64,000 nucleotides of DNA from Leptospira koniambonensis (GCF_004769555.1 NZ_RQFY01000004.1:248001-312000), one strand, 5' to 3'; numbered from the stretch's first letter, positions 18,100 to 27,440 are shown. Numbers and translations are program-made. Notes: generated from the letters alone by a model not told the origin.

Positions 18100-19230
18100 T
18101 TAGATCCCGTATTTAACGGTTTCTTTTGTGGAATTTGCAGGTAGGAGCTCCAACAAAATCAAATGAGGTCTTGCTCCGAATCGAATTCTGGGTGCCACAT
18201 GACCTTCTGCCCCTAAACCTCGACTTACTATAATATCAGTATTTTCGTAAACGTTCAATCCCCCAGCTGCAATATGCCGAGGAACTCTGGAAAGAGTTAA
18301 GATTGGACCAAAAAACGGAACCTGGACCTGTCCACCATGCGTATGACCCGCTAAGACAAGGTCCACTTTTTCGTTCGGCTGATGAAGAACAGAATCAGGA
18401 TAATGACTGATCAGAATAGAATAAATGTCCTCAGGAATTTCTCTTTTCAAACTCCAAATCAAAGTTTTGTTTCTATAATCAGGCAAACCGAGTCCCATCA
18501 AACCAATCTTATTTTTGCCGATCTGGATTACCTTTGATTTACGATCCCAAAGAACTGATCCAGTCTGAGAAGAAAAATCAGTATAACGCAAAATATGATC
18601 CACATCGCCTGTAACAAAAAAGAATCCATTATTATATTTAAATTCTTTTAAATAAGAAGTTACTATCGGATATAAGGAGACATGATTCATCACATCTCCT
18701 GTAAATAAGATCAGATCCGGCTGAAATCGATTCGCCTCTTCTCGAACTTCTAAGTGAAGTTTTCTAATATCATCTGTTTGCAGATCAGAGATATGTACAA
18801 TTTTGATAGGAGAAATTATTTTCTCCGAACGTATTTGGATATGTTCCACATCCAGATGATTCGGTTCCCAAACTTCAGAATAAAATTTAATACAAACCAA
18901 GAAGATAGAAACAAATAAGAAAATAATTCTCTTAGAAAATACAAAATGAAGGACGCCAAATAGAGGAAGGGCAATTGTTAAAACTGTCCAAGCAATCCTA
19001 ACTCGGATAAAAGAACTCACATCCAAAAAAAAGGGAACAGTGGATGCAAGGATCAGATAGATTAGAGTAATAATTAGAATTCTTTTATAAAAGGAAAGAT
19101 CCCATTCCTTGGAAAAAGTAAACTTTCTCTTATTTCCCAAAAACGTAAAAAGAAATATGATAAAAGTAATAATAACTAAAACATCTATTATAAAATTAGA
19201 TTTAGAATACGCATTCAAATAAAAATTCAT
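18100..19230 (-). CDS. Membrane metallophosphoesterase (YkuE/YaeI-like)
   Basis: About 376 residues from an ATG at 19230 that overlaps the upstream stop (ATGA); a GTG/ATG nine codons earlier is less likely. Four hydrophobic helices occupy the first 130 residues. The calcineurin-like domain has HISDLQTD, LILFTGDVMNH, VTGDVDH, ILISHYPD and AGHTHGGQ, which supply all metal ligands. Relatives hydrolyse UDP-diacylglucosamine or other phosphoesters at the membrane; the substrate here is unknown. Coupled to the transporter gene upstream. Confidence 0.85.
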   Translation of the reverse strand: MNFYLNAYSKSNFIIDVLVIITFIIFLFTFLGNKRKFTFSKEWDLSFYKRILIITLIYLILASTVPFFLDVSSFIRVRIAWTVLTIALPLFGVLHFVFSKRIIFLFVSIFLVCIKFYSEVWEPNHLDVEHIQIRSEKIISPIKIVHISDLQTDDIRKLHLEVREEANRFQPDLILFTGDVMNHVSLYPIVTSYLKEFKYNNGFFFVTGDVDHILRYTDFSSQTGSVLWDRKSKVIQIGKNKIGLMGLGLPDYRNKTLIWSLKREIPEDIYSILISHYPDSVLHQPNEKVDLVLAGHTHGGQVQVPFFGPILTLSRVPRHIAAGGLNVYENTDIIVSRGLGAEGHVAPRIRFGARPHLILLELLPANSTKETVKYGI

Positions 19231-20063
19231 ATTTGGATCTTCTTCTTTCCATTCCAAAATTCTGCAGCTATCGCGCTAATTAAATACATTACTGTTCCAT
19301 ACATAAGAACGGTAAGTAATGTTTCACTTTGTTTGAGATGAAGTTCTGCAAGAAGTAGAGCCAAAGATAAACTTCTGATCCCGGAAACCATAGACAAGGA
19401 AGCTCTGACTTCTTGTGTTGAATTAAACAAAAAGATACCAGGAAGAAGAGAAAGCCCTACCGCTACAGCAGCGCCTATCCAAGCAATCCAACCTAAGCTT
19501 AGTGCATATTCTCCATATTGAAAGATTAGAAGTAAGATAGACAATACCAAACAGAATGTGCTGAATTTCTCCACCCAAGGAGCAACCGGATCAAAAAATT
19601 TAGGGAAGAAGTATTTGCTAAGAAGTCCGAGAAGTAAAGGTAGCCCTTGCAAAAATGTTCCGATCAGAAAAAGTTTTAGGAAAAGATCGAAATTAAATCC
19701 AGAACCACCTTGGTAAATTGAAAATATCAAAGGAGTGAGAATAGTATTCGCACCATTCAATAATGCGATCAACATTCCGCCTAATGCTGGATTTCCTTTT
19801 GCTCTTAATACAAATAATCCTCCCGAAGCTCCTCCAGGAGAAGCAGCACAAAGAAAAATTGCAGCAAACGCAAGTTCGGATACTCCTAAAAGTTTTCCTG
19901 TAAAAAATACAGATAAAGGAAGTATCCCGAAATTCCAAAAGAACGCAAATACTAGGATCGGCACAAATTTGGACCAAGAGCCCAATTCCTTTTTTTCTAT
20001 TCTCAATCCCAAACCGTACATAGAGGAAAGGGAAAGGAGAATGAGTACGATCCGTATTAACAT
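19227..20063 (-). CDS. BASS-family (bile acid:sodium symporter-like) transporter
   Basis: 278 residues, eight to nine hydrophobic helices. The helix break CAASPGGASGG resembles the crossing-helix motif of bile acid:sodium symporters. It should move an organic anion with sodium; the substrate is not predictable. The ATG follows a weak ribosome site. The last codons overlap the metallophosphoesterase start (ATGA), and the hypothetical gene upstream ends 9 bases before its start, so these genes form one run. Confidence 0.72.
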   Translation of the reverse strand: MLIRIVLILLSLSSMYGLGLRIEKKELGSWSKFVPILVFAFFWNFGILPLSVFFTGKLLGVSELAFAAIFLCAASPGGASGGLFVLRAKGNPALGGMLIALLNGANTILTPLIFSIYQGGSGFNFDLFLKLFLIGTFLQGLPLLLGLLSKYFFPKFFDPVAPWVEKFSTFCLVLSILLLIFQYGEYALSLGWIAWIGAAVAVGLSLLPGIFLFNSTQEVRASLSMVSGIRSLSLALLLAELHLKQSETLLTVLMYGTVMYLISAIAAEFWNGKKKIQI

Positions 20064-20072
20064 TTTCTAATT

Positions 20073-20597
20073 TTAAGAAAGACTTTTTTTAAGGAAACTT
20101 CTCTCTTTGATCGTTTGAGAAATAAAACTAGAGATCGCAAAGAAAAATGCAAATCCAAGGAAAAAATAAGGCGCAATAGAAACTTGCTCTTGAGGAATAT
20201 TATTCTGCACTAACATTCCATAAAATACTACAACAAACAATGCAGCAGGAACAGTAAGCACTGAACCTAAATTAATGAATAATTTATACTGAATGGATCC
20301 GTTCTCAGTTTTCTTAGCATAACCAAAGGACCATAACCAGTTTCTATGTTTTGCTAATTGAGAAGCGTTTTGGAAAAGAAGTTTGTCTCCTTCTTTCTGA
20401 ACGGCATATCCTGCTTTTTCAATTTGAGAAGAAGCTGAGTTAATATCTGATCTCAATTCTCCAGATAAAATAGCAGGGAAGAAGGAGCCGAAATTTCTTT
20501 TAGAAAAAGTTTCCTTTTGTTTTCGATCCCATAGAGCAATTGTAAATACCAGAATGAATATTAGAATAGGAAGTATGTTTAAAATTATAGTGATCAT
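20073..20597 (-). CDS. Membrane protein of unknown function
   Basis: 174 residues. One N-terminal helix (about 4-22), a soluble domain of about 85 residues, and two C-terminal helices (about 107-127 and 140-160). I do not recognise the family. It lies 7 bases after map and 9 bases before the transporter, all on the minus strand, so it is expressed with map. Confidence 0.7.
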   Translation of the reverse strand: MITIILNILPILIFILVFTIALWDRKQKETFSKRNFGSFFPAILSGELRSDINSASSQIEKAGYAVQKEGDKLLFQNASQLAKHRNWLWSFGYAKKTENGSIQYKLFINLGSVLTVPAALFVVVFYGMLVQNNIPQEQVSIAPYFFLGFAFFFAISSFISQTIKERSFLKKSLS

Positions 20598-20604
20598 TTT
20601 TGTT

Positions 20605-21351
20605 TTATGCCGCTGTTAAAATAATCGGTCCACGTTCAGTAACTACTACTGAATGTTCAAACTGAGCAGTAAAAGAACCATCAGGAGTTTTTAGAGTCCA
20701 TCCATCAGATTGTTCTACAAAGTCTTCTGCCCCAGTCGAAACAAAAGTTTCAACAGCGATGACCTGCCCCGATTTTAGGATTCGTTTATCTCTTGGTTCG
20801 TAATAATTACAAATATCGAATGGTTCTTCATGGAGAGATTTTCCTACTCCATGTCCGCATAATGTTCGAATCACTTTAAATCCATTCTTCTTTGCGGTAT
20901 TCTCAATTGTTCTTCCGATAGAATTTAGTTTTTCACCAGTTTTCACACCAGAAAGAGCAAGTTTTAATGCTTCAGAAGAAACATCTAAAAGTTTGCTTAA
21001 ACCTTTATCATCTTTTCCAACGATAAGAGTAAAACCAGTATCAGCAAAATATCCGTTCAACTCTAAGGACACATCCAAATTCAGAAGATCTCCTTCTTTT
21101 AAGATACGATCACTTGGAATTCCATGAGCAATCTCAGTATTCAAACTGATACAAGTATAACCTGGAAATTTATACATGAGTTGAGGAGCACTTTTCGCTC
21201 CAAACTTAGAAAAATAAGAATGCGCGATACGATCCAGCTCTTTGGTGCTAATCCCTGGCTTAGCAGCTTCTCTCATTTTAACCAAGGTCTCGGCAGTGAT
21301 CCTGCCAATCCTTTGTAATGCTTCCAGATCTTCTTTATTACGAACCGTCAT
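20605..21351 (-). CDS. map: Methionine aminopeptidase type I
   Basis: 248 residues with the pita-bread fold. The metal ligands are visible as DVSLELNGYFADTGF (two Asp), CGHGVGKSLHEEP (His), VETF (Glu) and the final FEHSVVV (Glu). It removes the initiator methionine from new proteins. Length matches the short bacterial type Ia enzymes with no N-terminal zinc finger. One copy of the dispersed TGTAGGAATTCCAACA palindrome lies 44 bases upstream of its ATG. Confidence 0.95.
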   Translation of the reverse strand: MTVRNKEDLEALQRIGRITAETLVKMREAAKPGISTKELDRIAHSYFSKFGAKSAPQLMYKFPGYTCISLNTEIAHGIPSDRILKEGDLLNLDVSLELNGYFADTGFTLIVGKDDKGLSKLLDVSSEALKLALSGVKTGEKLNSIGRTIENTAKKNGFKVIRTLCGHGVGKSLHEEPFDICNYYEPRDKRILKSGQVIAVETFVSTGAEDFVEQSDGWTLKTPDGSFTAQFEHSVVVTERGPIILTAA

Positions 21352-21394
21352 AAATATTAGTTCTACAGAAAGAAATTAGGTGGCAAACGATAAA

Positions 21395-21410
21395 TGTAGG
21401 AATTCCAACA
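21395..21410. repeat. Dispersed 16-bp intergenic palindrome, copy 1
   Basis: TGTAGGAATTCCAACA, an imperfect palindrome centred on GGAATTCC, in the 73-base gap upstream of map. Three relatives occur at 28101, 29845 and 60592, all between genes. Confidence 0.5.
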
Positions 21411-21424
21411 AGAACCGAAAGAAT

Positions 21425-22084
21425 CTAAAGTTTCTGTTTTACTTCCCGGAATGTATAAAGAAGTTCAGAAGCAATTTGATCGCAGGTCTGTAAATATCTT
21501 ACTAACGGATTTTCAGAATCGTCTGCTGATTTAGGATCTTCGAAAGGAAGAGAGATCCTTGCTTCTGCTCCTGGAACATAAGGGCAGGATTCATCTGCTT
21601 GAGAACAAACCAAAATAGCGATAAACTCAGAAGCAGGATTCGGAGCGTCCTGGAATTTTTTAGAATAAGCGATCAAAGGAGGAGTTCCATCTGCCCACCA
21701 AATTGAATATTTAGGATTACGAGGAGGTCCTTGGTTCTCCAAACGAAATCCACAATTCTCTAAAGCCTTCTCTGCATTTGGATGTAACTCAGTGATACTT
21801 GTTCCACCTGAAAAAGATTTAACTCCAGGAAAATCAAAATAGTGAGGAATACATGCTGCGAATGCCTGAGCGATCTGGCTCCTTCTCGAATTATGAGTGC
21901 ATATAAAAACTAGATTCGCTTTTTGCTTGGTCTCGAAAGATTGTAGAATAAAATCCGCAAAAGAAGAAAGGACTGCCTTTCTTTCCTTAGAGATCTTATC
22001 AATCAAAGAAAGTTTCGTATCCAAATAGGTTTTTAAAGGTTGGAATAAAGGAGACATTCCGGGAATATTAAGTTCCTTTTTCAA
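21425..22084 (-). CDS. Low-molecular-weight phosphatase / arsenate reductase-like protein
   Basis: 219 residues. A helical N-terminal extension of about 55 residues precedes a low-molecular-weight phosphotyrosine phosphatase fold with the P-loop CTHNSRRS (Cys62, Arg68). Two later cysteines (VCSQADESC) may act in a thiol relay like that of thioredoxin-coupled arsenate reductase. Substrate could be arsenate or a phosphoprotein. The start codon is TTG at 22084; an ATG at 22057 is an alternative. No ars genes are adjacent. Confidence 0.75.
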   Translation of the reverse strand: MKKELNIPGMSPLFQPLKTYLDTKLSLIDKISKERKAVLSSFADFILQSFETKQKANLVFICTHNSRRSQIAQAFAACIPHYFDFPGVKSFSGGTSITELHPNAEKALENCGFRLENQGPPRNPKYSIWWADGTPPLIAYSKKFQDAPNPASEFIAILVCSQADESCPYVPGAEARISLPFEDPKSADDSENPLVRYLQTCDQIASELLYTFREVKQKL

Positions 22085-22172
22085 AGGAGCAAGCTAGATT
22101 TTTCAGGTTTTGAAAGGCTTTGACAGATTTCAGATTACCAATGATCTATTGCGAAATCGAAAAGGAAACAAA

Positions 22173-22988
22173 ATGAAAGCGAATAATACTTTAAAAACAG
22201 TTTTGATCACCGGAGGATCTTCCGGAATAGGCAAAGAACTTTCTATCTTATTATATAAACAAGGTTATAACGTACTAGTAGTCAGTGTTTCCAAAGAAGA
22301 ATTCAAACTTCTTCATAAAGAATGTAAAGAGATCAACTCTTTAGGAAAATTAGAAACCTTAGAAGCAGATCTAACTCAAACAGAAAGTATCCCTAAAATT
22401 TTAAGATGGATCTCTAAACTTAAATTAGATATAGATGTCTTAGTTAATAATGCAGGGTTCGGGCTTTGGGGAAAATCGTGGGAACTTTCGCCAGAAAAAG
22501 TGAACTCTATGCTTTTACTCAATATAAACGCTGTCACCAGACTTTCTAATGAAATTTCAAAAAGAATGATAGAGCGTAAGAGCGGCTTTATATTGAATGT
22601 TGCATCCACTGCTTCTTTGCAGCCTCTATCTTATATGGCGGCTTATGCAGCGAGTAAAGCTTATGTGGTTAGTTTTTCAGAAGCATTAACTGCAGAACTT
22701 GCTCCATATGGAGTTAAACTTGGGATCTTATATCCGGGAACTACTAAAACAAATTTCCTTTCAGTCGCAGGAATTCATAAAGAAAACAAAAAAGGTGGTT
22801 TAGGAAATCTAGCCTATTCTATCGCAATGGATCCAAAAGATGTAGCGAAGGTTGCCTTCAATGCTATCCAAAACAAGACCAAAAAATCCGTCCCTGGATT
22901 TATGAATAAGGCACATTATTACTCTACGAAAATATTTCCTTCTTCAATCGTGAAAAGGATAGCAGATCAGATCTTTAAAAAAGAATAA
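22173..22988 (+). CDS. Short-chain dehydrogenase/reductase
   Basis: 271 residues from the ATG at 22173, which follows AAAGGAAACAA; an upstream in-frame ATG at 22110 lacks a ribosome site. The SDR motifs TGGSSGIGKE, NNAGFG, a catalytic Ser and YAASK are all present. The C-terminus is basic. The protein belongs to the broad DltE/YqjQ-like group that reduces lipid or ketone substrates. Its stop is one base from the convergent amidohydrolase stop. The substrate is unknown. Confidence 0.85.
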   Translation: MKANNTLKTVLITGGSSGIGKELSILLYKQGYNVLVVSVSKEEFKLLHKECKEINSLGKLETLEADLTQTESIPKILRWISKLKLDIDVLVNNAGFGLWGKSWELSPEKVNSMLLLNINAVTRLSNEISKRMIERKSGFILNVASTASLQPLSYMAAYAASKAYVVSFSEALTAELAPYGVKLGILYPGTTKTNFLSVAGIHKENKKGGLGNLAYSIAMDPKDVAKVAFNAIQNKTKKSVPGFMNKAHYYSTKIFPSSIVKRIADQIFKKE

Positions 22989-22989
22989 T

Positions 22990-23748
22990 TTATACTTTTA
23001 CGTTTACGCCGTAAAATTCAAGAGCATTCGAATATAACACTTTTTGCAATAACTCACCTTCGAAAGTATCCGTAACTATATGCAGATCTTCTTCAGTAAA
23101 AGGAGCGGGAGAACGAGTAGAAGGAAGATCTGTTCCGAACATCAAAGCATCCGGGTTGATCTCCGCAATTTCTACCAAAGCAGATCGTATATCTATATTT
23201 GTCCTGCCAAATCCTGTCGCTTTTACTCTTACTCCTTTTTCTACCAATTTTAGAACGGTAGAAAAACCTTCTTTAGATAATCCTAAATGATCTATAGAAA
23301 CTTTAGGAAGAGATAATAACACTTCTTCTAAAAATTCGTCTATCTCTTTGGCATCTATGTACAATTCAACATGCCAACCTGCTATATCATAAACCCTGGC
23401 ACCCATTTCCTTAATCTTGGAAATTTCCTCAGAGCCTCCCCTTCTTACATTAAACCGGACTGCCCTTACTCCAGCCTTATGAAGGGAAAGAATTTCAGGA
23501 TCTTTTGTATTTGCAGGAAGCTGAGTAACACCTACATAATTTTTTCCTAATACGGAAAGAGTATCTAACAAGTAGGTTTGGTCAAAGGCCTGGAAAGAAC
23601 CGGAAACAACAGCACCTCCCTTGATCCTAAGCCAATCTGCTTGCTTATTATAGTCCGAAACCGTAAATGGTTCCGGCAAAAACCCATGATTAGGCACCAA
23701 GGGAAATCTTGGATCTATTATATGAAAATGAGAGTCGAAGATCCGCAT
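22990..23748 (-). CDS. Amidohydrolase-2 family (TIM-barrel) hydrolase
   Basis: 252 residues. The metal site His-x-His is in DSHFHI (His7, His9), SIDHLG carries a third ligand His and FGTDLPSTR the catalytic Asp. The fold is that of 2-pyrone-4,6-dicarboxylate lactonase relatives that hydrolyse lactones or decarboxylate aromatic acids. No aromatic pathway is nearby, so the substrate is unknown. It converges with the SDR gene with a one-base gap. Confidence 0.83.
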   Translation of the reverse strand: MRIFDSHFHIIDPRFPLVPNHGFLPEPFTVSDYNKQADWLRIKGGAVVSGSFQAFDQTYLLDTLSVLGKNYVGVTQLPANTKDPEILSLHKAGVRAVRFNVRRGGSEEISKIKEMGARVYDIAGWHVELYIDAKEIDEFLEEVLLSLPKVSIDHLGLSKEGFSTVLKLVEKGVRVKATGFGRTNIDIRSALVEIAEINPDALMFGTDLPSTRSPAPFTEEDLHIVTDTFEGELLQKVLYSNALEFYGVNVKV

Positions 23749-23827
23749 CTTTGTAGTATAACATTTACGGAATGTGAGTCAAGAGATTGTGTACCGGAAA
23801 CTTATTTCCTTAAAAGATTTAGAAGGC

Positions 23828-24421
23828 TCATTCCTCTTTAAAACGAAGCACCCTGGTCCCTGCTAAAAGATCGTGTAATGCGGTCCTTTTTTGGGAAAGG
23901 AAGATACAAAGCACTGAAATCCCATAATATAAAATTGAATCCCAGAAAGTGAAATTATCCAAAGGGTTCAATTTATTCAAAATCCTATGAACACCCGCCC
24001 AAGGTAAACCTTCCATTTCGGTCTGGTGCTCCATAAATATCCTGGAGTCGTATACTGAACTCATGATCGTTGCTAATGATAATGAAAGCTCAGGTATGAT
24101 CCTGACAAAAGATCTGATCCAGCCTATGCGGCCTTTGGAAGAATCAGTAACTATAATCCCAGCAAATGCCTTTCCAATGGTTCTGCCGTATAACGCATGC
24201 ATTACGAATTTATACCCGACATAAAGTAATGAATGGAAGGCGGTATAAAAGGGAAGCAGCTCAAATACCATCTTATTATGATAATAAAAAACCACAATTT
24301 GAGGGATCCAAACAGGGCATAGGATCAAAGAATCCAGAATTAGAGCATAAACCCTTCTGCTCAAACTAGCGTATGCCAAATGTTTTTCTTCAGTATTAAT
24401 TTTTTCGAATATACTCTTCAT
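23828..24421 (-). CDS. RDD-family membrane protein
   Basis: About 197 residues from the ATG at 24421. The RDD signature is LSRRVYALILDSLIL (Arg, Asp), followed by three further hydrophobic segments and a final LHDLLAGTRVLRFKEE typical of the family. Members are poorly known; some are reported as Na+/H+ antiporters. An in-frame start 20 codons upstream would overlap the neighbouring gene by 50 bases and is less likely. Confidence 0.8.
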   Translation of the reverse strand: MKSIFEKINTEEKHLAYASLSRRVYALILDSLILCPVWIPQIVVFYYHNKMVFELLPFYTAFHSLLYVGYKFVMHALYGRTIGKAFAGIIVTDSSKGRIGWIRSFVRIIPELSLSLATIMSSVYDSRIFMEHQTEMEGLPWAGVHRILNKLNPLDNFTFWDSILYYGISVLCIFLSQKRTALHDLLAGTRVLRFKEE

Positions 24422-24431
24422 TTGTAAGTAA

Positions 24432-24959
24432 TTATAGGATATTTCTAAAATGAAAAACGAACCATCTGAGTTCTTTTCCACTTTCGCAGAGATAGAATCC
24501 GTCTTTATGAGCTACAACAGAAGGATCCTTGGAAATTTCCGCCCAAAAACCTTTAGAACAAGGCGCCCACCAATCCGGCTTACAATTTCCCTGGTCAAAA
24601 TTTTTCGGCCAATCGTTCGGATAAGAATCGAATCTATGATCCAAACCTGGATGATTTTTAAATCCTTCCAGAATTGATTTCCTAAAATCAGAACCTTCTA
24701 CCTTATATTTGGAAAAGACCACCCAAGATTCTCTATACCCGCAACGCTTGATAAAGTAATCCGATACTCCATTCGGAATGCCTAGGATACCGAACTTCTC
24801 CGCCTGGTTTTGTGTTAGGCCCTTAAATTCAAAACGATCCGTAAATATAGGAGGCTTCGAACCATTCCGAAAGAAAAAATATAGAGAAATCCCCAAAACG
24901 ATAAGAATAACCGCGATGCCGCACGTTAGTAAAGTCTTGGATATAGAATATTTCGTCAT
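24432..24959 (-). CDS. Membrane-anchored protein of unknown function
   Basis: 175 residues. One N-terminal helix (about 8-30) is followed by a soluble domain with four cysteines (RCGYRES, GNCKPDWWAPCSKGFWAE, LCESGKEL), which suggests disulphides in the periplasm. I do not recognise a family. It lies 10 bases upstream of the RDD gene on the same strand. Confidence 0.6.
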   Translation of the reverse strand: MTKYSISKTLLTCGIAVILIVLGISLYFFFRNGSKPPIFTDRFEFKGLTQNQAEKFGILGIPNGVSDYFIKRCGYRESWVVFSKYKVEGSDFRKSILEGFKNHPGLDHRFDSYPNDWPKNFDQGNCKPDWWAPCSKGFWAEISKDPSVVAHKDGFYLCESGKELRWFVFHFRNIL

Positions 24960-25096
24960 TTTTTTCGCCGGGATCGGATCGGCCGAATCTTAACGGTAGA
25001 ATATGAAAACCAAAAGTGAGGAATCAAGGAGAATTTAGAAAACTGCAATTAGGCGGTTCTCCAAATCCGAAATGTATTCCTTCTGATATAAACCTC

Positions 25097-25687
25097 TCAG
25101 TATATAGGAATAAAATCTGGGATCTCTCTTATCCTTCTTAACCAAGAACTCAGATTTAGAAAATCAGAAAGAGGAAAATGCCCTTCTTCCGCCACATGTG
25201 TATATGCAAAAAGAGAAATATCAGCAATACTCGGTTTTTCAGAACCGAAGAACTGATTTTTGGCAAGATGATCATTCATAATCTTAAGAGCATCCAAACC
25301 TTTAGTATGATTGTTTGGGATTTTAGGATCATCCTTTTTGTTCTGGAAATGTATCAACCAACGATTAACTGCAATATAAGGTTCGTGACTATATTGTTCG
25401 AAGAACATCCATTGCAAAATCCTAGATTGGATCAATAGATCCTTCGGGAAGAAGTCCGTATCCTTTGCTAAGAAGTATAAGATCGCATTAGATTCAGAAA
25501 GAAATTCTCCAGAGTCCAACTCCAACAGAGGGACTTTACCTACTGGATTCTTTAGAAGGAACTCCTGAGTTTTGGTTTCTCCCTTCCTGGTATCGGTCTC
25601 AATCCATTCATAAGGAATTTTCAAAACATGTAATAACAGTTTAATTTTATAACAATTCCCAGAAACAGAAGTGCCGTAAACTTTCAT
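25097..25687 (-). CDS. Glutathione S-transferase family protein
   Basis: 196 residues. A thioredoxin-like N-terminal domain (MKVYGTSVSGNCYKIKLLL, then NPVGKVPLLELDSGEFLSESNAI with the cis-Pro and the Glu-Ser glutathione contact) precedes an all-helical C-terminal domain with PSIADISLFAY. It should conjugate or reduce using glutathione or a similar thiol. An AGGGAG ribosome site precedes the ATG. It appears to stand alone. Confidence 0.9.
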   Translation of the reverse strand: MKVYGTSVSGNCYKIKLLLHVLKIPYEWIETDTRKGETKTQEFLLKNPVGKVPLLELDSGEFLSESNAILYFLAKDTDFFPKDLLIQSRILQWMFFEQYSHEPYIAVNRWLIHFQNKKDDPKIPNNHTKGLDALKIMNDHLAKNQFFGSEKPSIADISLFAYTHVAEEGHFPLSDFLNLSSWLRRIREIPDFIPIY

Positions 25688-25752
25688 GTTTGGTCTCCCT
25701 TGGTTTAAGATCTACGAACTTAAACGTTAAGTAAGGATCCGCAATAAAAAAA

Positions 25753-26463
25753 CTATTTAGAAGATTTCAGCAGCTCCAAGGTACGTTTTAAACTTTCTTT
25801 TCCTCCCCAGGATTGATGACCCGGAACCAAGATAGAAATTTTTGGAAATGTCTTCTTTAATTTGTGAATTGTTTTAGGCCATTCTTTAAGATCTGCATCT
25901 TTAGTATTACCTATCTCATTTGCTTCTACACTTTTGACTAGACAACCACCAAATAATATTTCAGATCCCGGAAGCCAAACAACCAAATTGTCTTTAGAAT
26001 GACCTGCACCAGGAAAGAAAGTTTCGATCTTAGTTTTACCAAATATTAAAAGATCCCTATCTTTTAATAATTTTTCAGGAAGATGCTTACCTTCCTCTTT
26101 CAAGATAGAAATTGTTCTTTTACCAGAGTAAGTTGGAATATCTAGTTTCTTTAATACCTCTATACCGCCCGCTCTATCTTCATGAAAATGAGTAATAATA
26201 ACAGCAATGACAGGCTTTTTCAAATTTATAGAGATCCAGTCCAAAAGTTGAGAAGTTTGCTCTTCTCCCCAAGCAGTATCTACAAGAACGATACCTTCTT
26301 CCGTTTCTATAATAAGCCCGTTAGAAGGAAAATAAGCATCTTTTAGGAGTTTATAAGAAGTATGAACATAGACATTTTTTCCGATTTCTGAAACTTGGAT
26401 TTTGGGATCTTCCCCATAAATAGAAACAGAAAATAGAATTAATAAAAAACTAATATATTTCAT
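25753..26463 (-). CDS. Subclass B1-like metallo-beta-lactamase
   Basis: 236 residues with a signal peptide (cleavage near residue 17). All zinc ligands of subclass B1 are present and in order: His92, His94 and Asp96 in THFHEDR, His155 in PGAGHSKDN, Cys174 in FGGCLVK and His216 in VPGHQSWGG. Lys177 and Asn186 match the substrate-binding Lys224 and Asn233 of the standard numbering, with the same spacing from the cysteine. It should hydrolyse beta-lactams in the periplasm. Its start overlaps the MORN gene stop (ATGA). Substrate range is an inference. Confidence 0.85.
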   Translation of the reverse strand: MKYISFLLILFSVSIYGEDPKIQVSEIGKNVYVHTSYKLLKDAYFPSNGLIIETEEGIVLVDTAWGEEQTSQLLDWISINLKKPVIAVIITHFHEDRAGGIEVLKKLDIPTYSGKRTISILKEEGKHLPEKLLKDRDLLIFGKTKIETFFPGAGHSKDNLVVWLPGSEILFGGCLVKSVEANEIGNTKDADLKEWPKTIHKLKKTFPKISILVPGHQSWGGKESLKRTLELLKSSK

Positions 26464-26858
26464 TTTGAATTTTTAGCCAAAACCTGGCCATCATCCTTCC
26501 ATTGGCCCTCAAAGATCAAACTCCCGTCAGAGTCTGTCAATTTACCAAAGCCATTTCTTTTATTCGATTTCCATTCGCCTTCATAAATAGTGCCGTCAGC
26601 ATATTTATAGATCCCGTTGCCTTCTTTATTGCCTCGATCCCAATCCCCATCGTAAGATTCCACTCCACCGAGTACAAGTTTGCCTTTACCATGGGCCAAA
26701 CCATTTTGGAAACTTCCATCATAACGATAAGATCCGGACAAAGTTTTAGTGCCGATCCCATTTTTACAATCACCGGAAACACAACTAGGAGAAAAAAAAT
26801 AATACGCACAGAACAAGACAATAGGAATGAATAGGATAGGATAAAGGTTTTTATTCAT
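26460..26858 (-). CDS. MORN-repeat protein with N-terminal membrane anchor
   Basis: 132 residues from the ATG at 26858; an in-frame TTG seven codons earlier is less likely. A hydrophobic N-terminus (LYPILFIPIVLFCAYYFF) is followed by four MORN-type repeats (YDGSFQNGLAHGKGKL, YDGDWDRGNKEGNG, YEGEWKSNKRNGFG, FEGQWKDDG). MORN repeats bind lipids or proteins. The gene ends in an ATGA overlap with the beta-lactamase gene, so the two are translated from one message. Confidence 0.8.
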   Translation of the reverse strand: MNKNLYPILFIPIVLFCAYYFFSPSCVSGDCKNGIGTKTLSGSYRYDGSFQNGLAHGKGKLVLGGVESYDGDWDRGNKEGNGIYKYADGTIYEGEWKSNKRNGFGKLTDSDGSLIFEGQWKDDGQVLAKNSK

Positions 26859-26927
26859 TGTTTTTGAAAACCGGCTCAAACTCTAAAATCCAATATTATA
26901 GAAAAATAAACTAATGAAAATTTGATT

Positions 26928-27440
26928 TCAATCTTCTGATTTGGAAAATTCTTTAAAATTCCTTTTACGAACGATCGAATTCAATCTTTTCAATAATCTT
27001 TTTAGATCATCTTCTCCCATAGCTTCTGTGACGGCAGCCTGAGCCTCTTCCCAGATAGGATATGCAACCCTTAAAGCATCTAAACCTTTTTGAGTTAAAA
27101 TAACTTTTCGAGCTCTTTTATTTTCGGAAGGAACATCCGCAACGTAACCCAACTCCTCCAAAGGAGTCAAGTTACGTATTAAAGTAGTTCTATCCAAAAC
27201 GAGAAGGTCTGCTAATTCAGCAAGACCAAGACCATCAGTAGCACCAAGAGTATGCAATAAACTGAATCTTTGGGAAGTAAGGCCTGCCTTCTCCAATTCT
27301 CTATCATAAAATTGTGTGACCGCTCTGGAAGCTCTGCGCAGATTAAAGTTCACACAACTTAAACCTGCGCTAAGCAAATCCGCTTTGCTCGGAAATTTTT
27401 CAGACTTCCGAGCCGTAATATTTTGAGACTTCTTAGACAT
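26928..27440 (-). CDS. MarR-family transcriptional regulator
   Basis: 170 residues. A basic N-terminal tail precedes a winged helix-turn-helix (LGLAELADLLVLDRTTLIRNLTPLEELGYV, in two adjoining parts, about 72-100) with wing residues SENKRARKVILT. MarR dimers bind palindromes and often respond to phenolic or fatty ligands. It follows the thioesterase gene by 16 bases on the same strand. Two adjoining palindromes upstream of that pair are a likely target, so autoregulation of the thioesterase-marR operon is inferred. Confidence 0.87.
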   Translation of the reverse strand: MSKKSQNITARKSEKFPSKADLLSAGLSCVNFNLRRASRAVTQFYDRELEKAGLTSQRFSLLHTLGATDGLGLAELADLLVLDRTTLIRNLTPLEELGYVADVPSENKRARKVILTQKGLDALRVAYPIWEEAQAAVTEAMGEDDLKRLLKRLNSIVRKRNFKEFSKSED

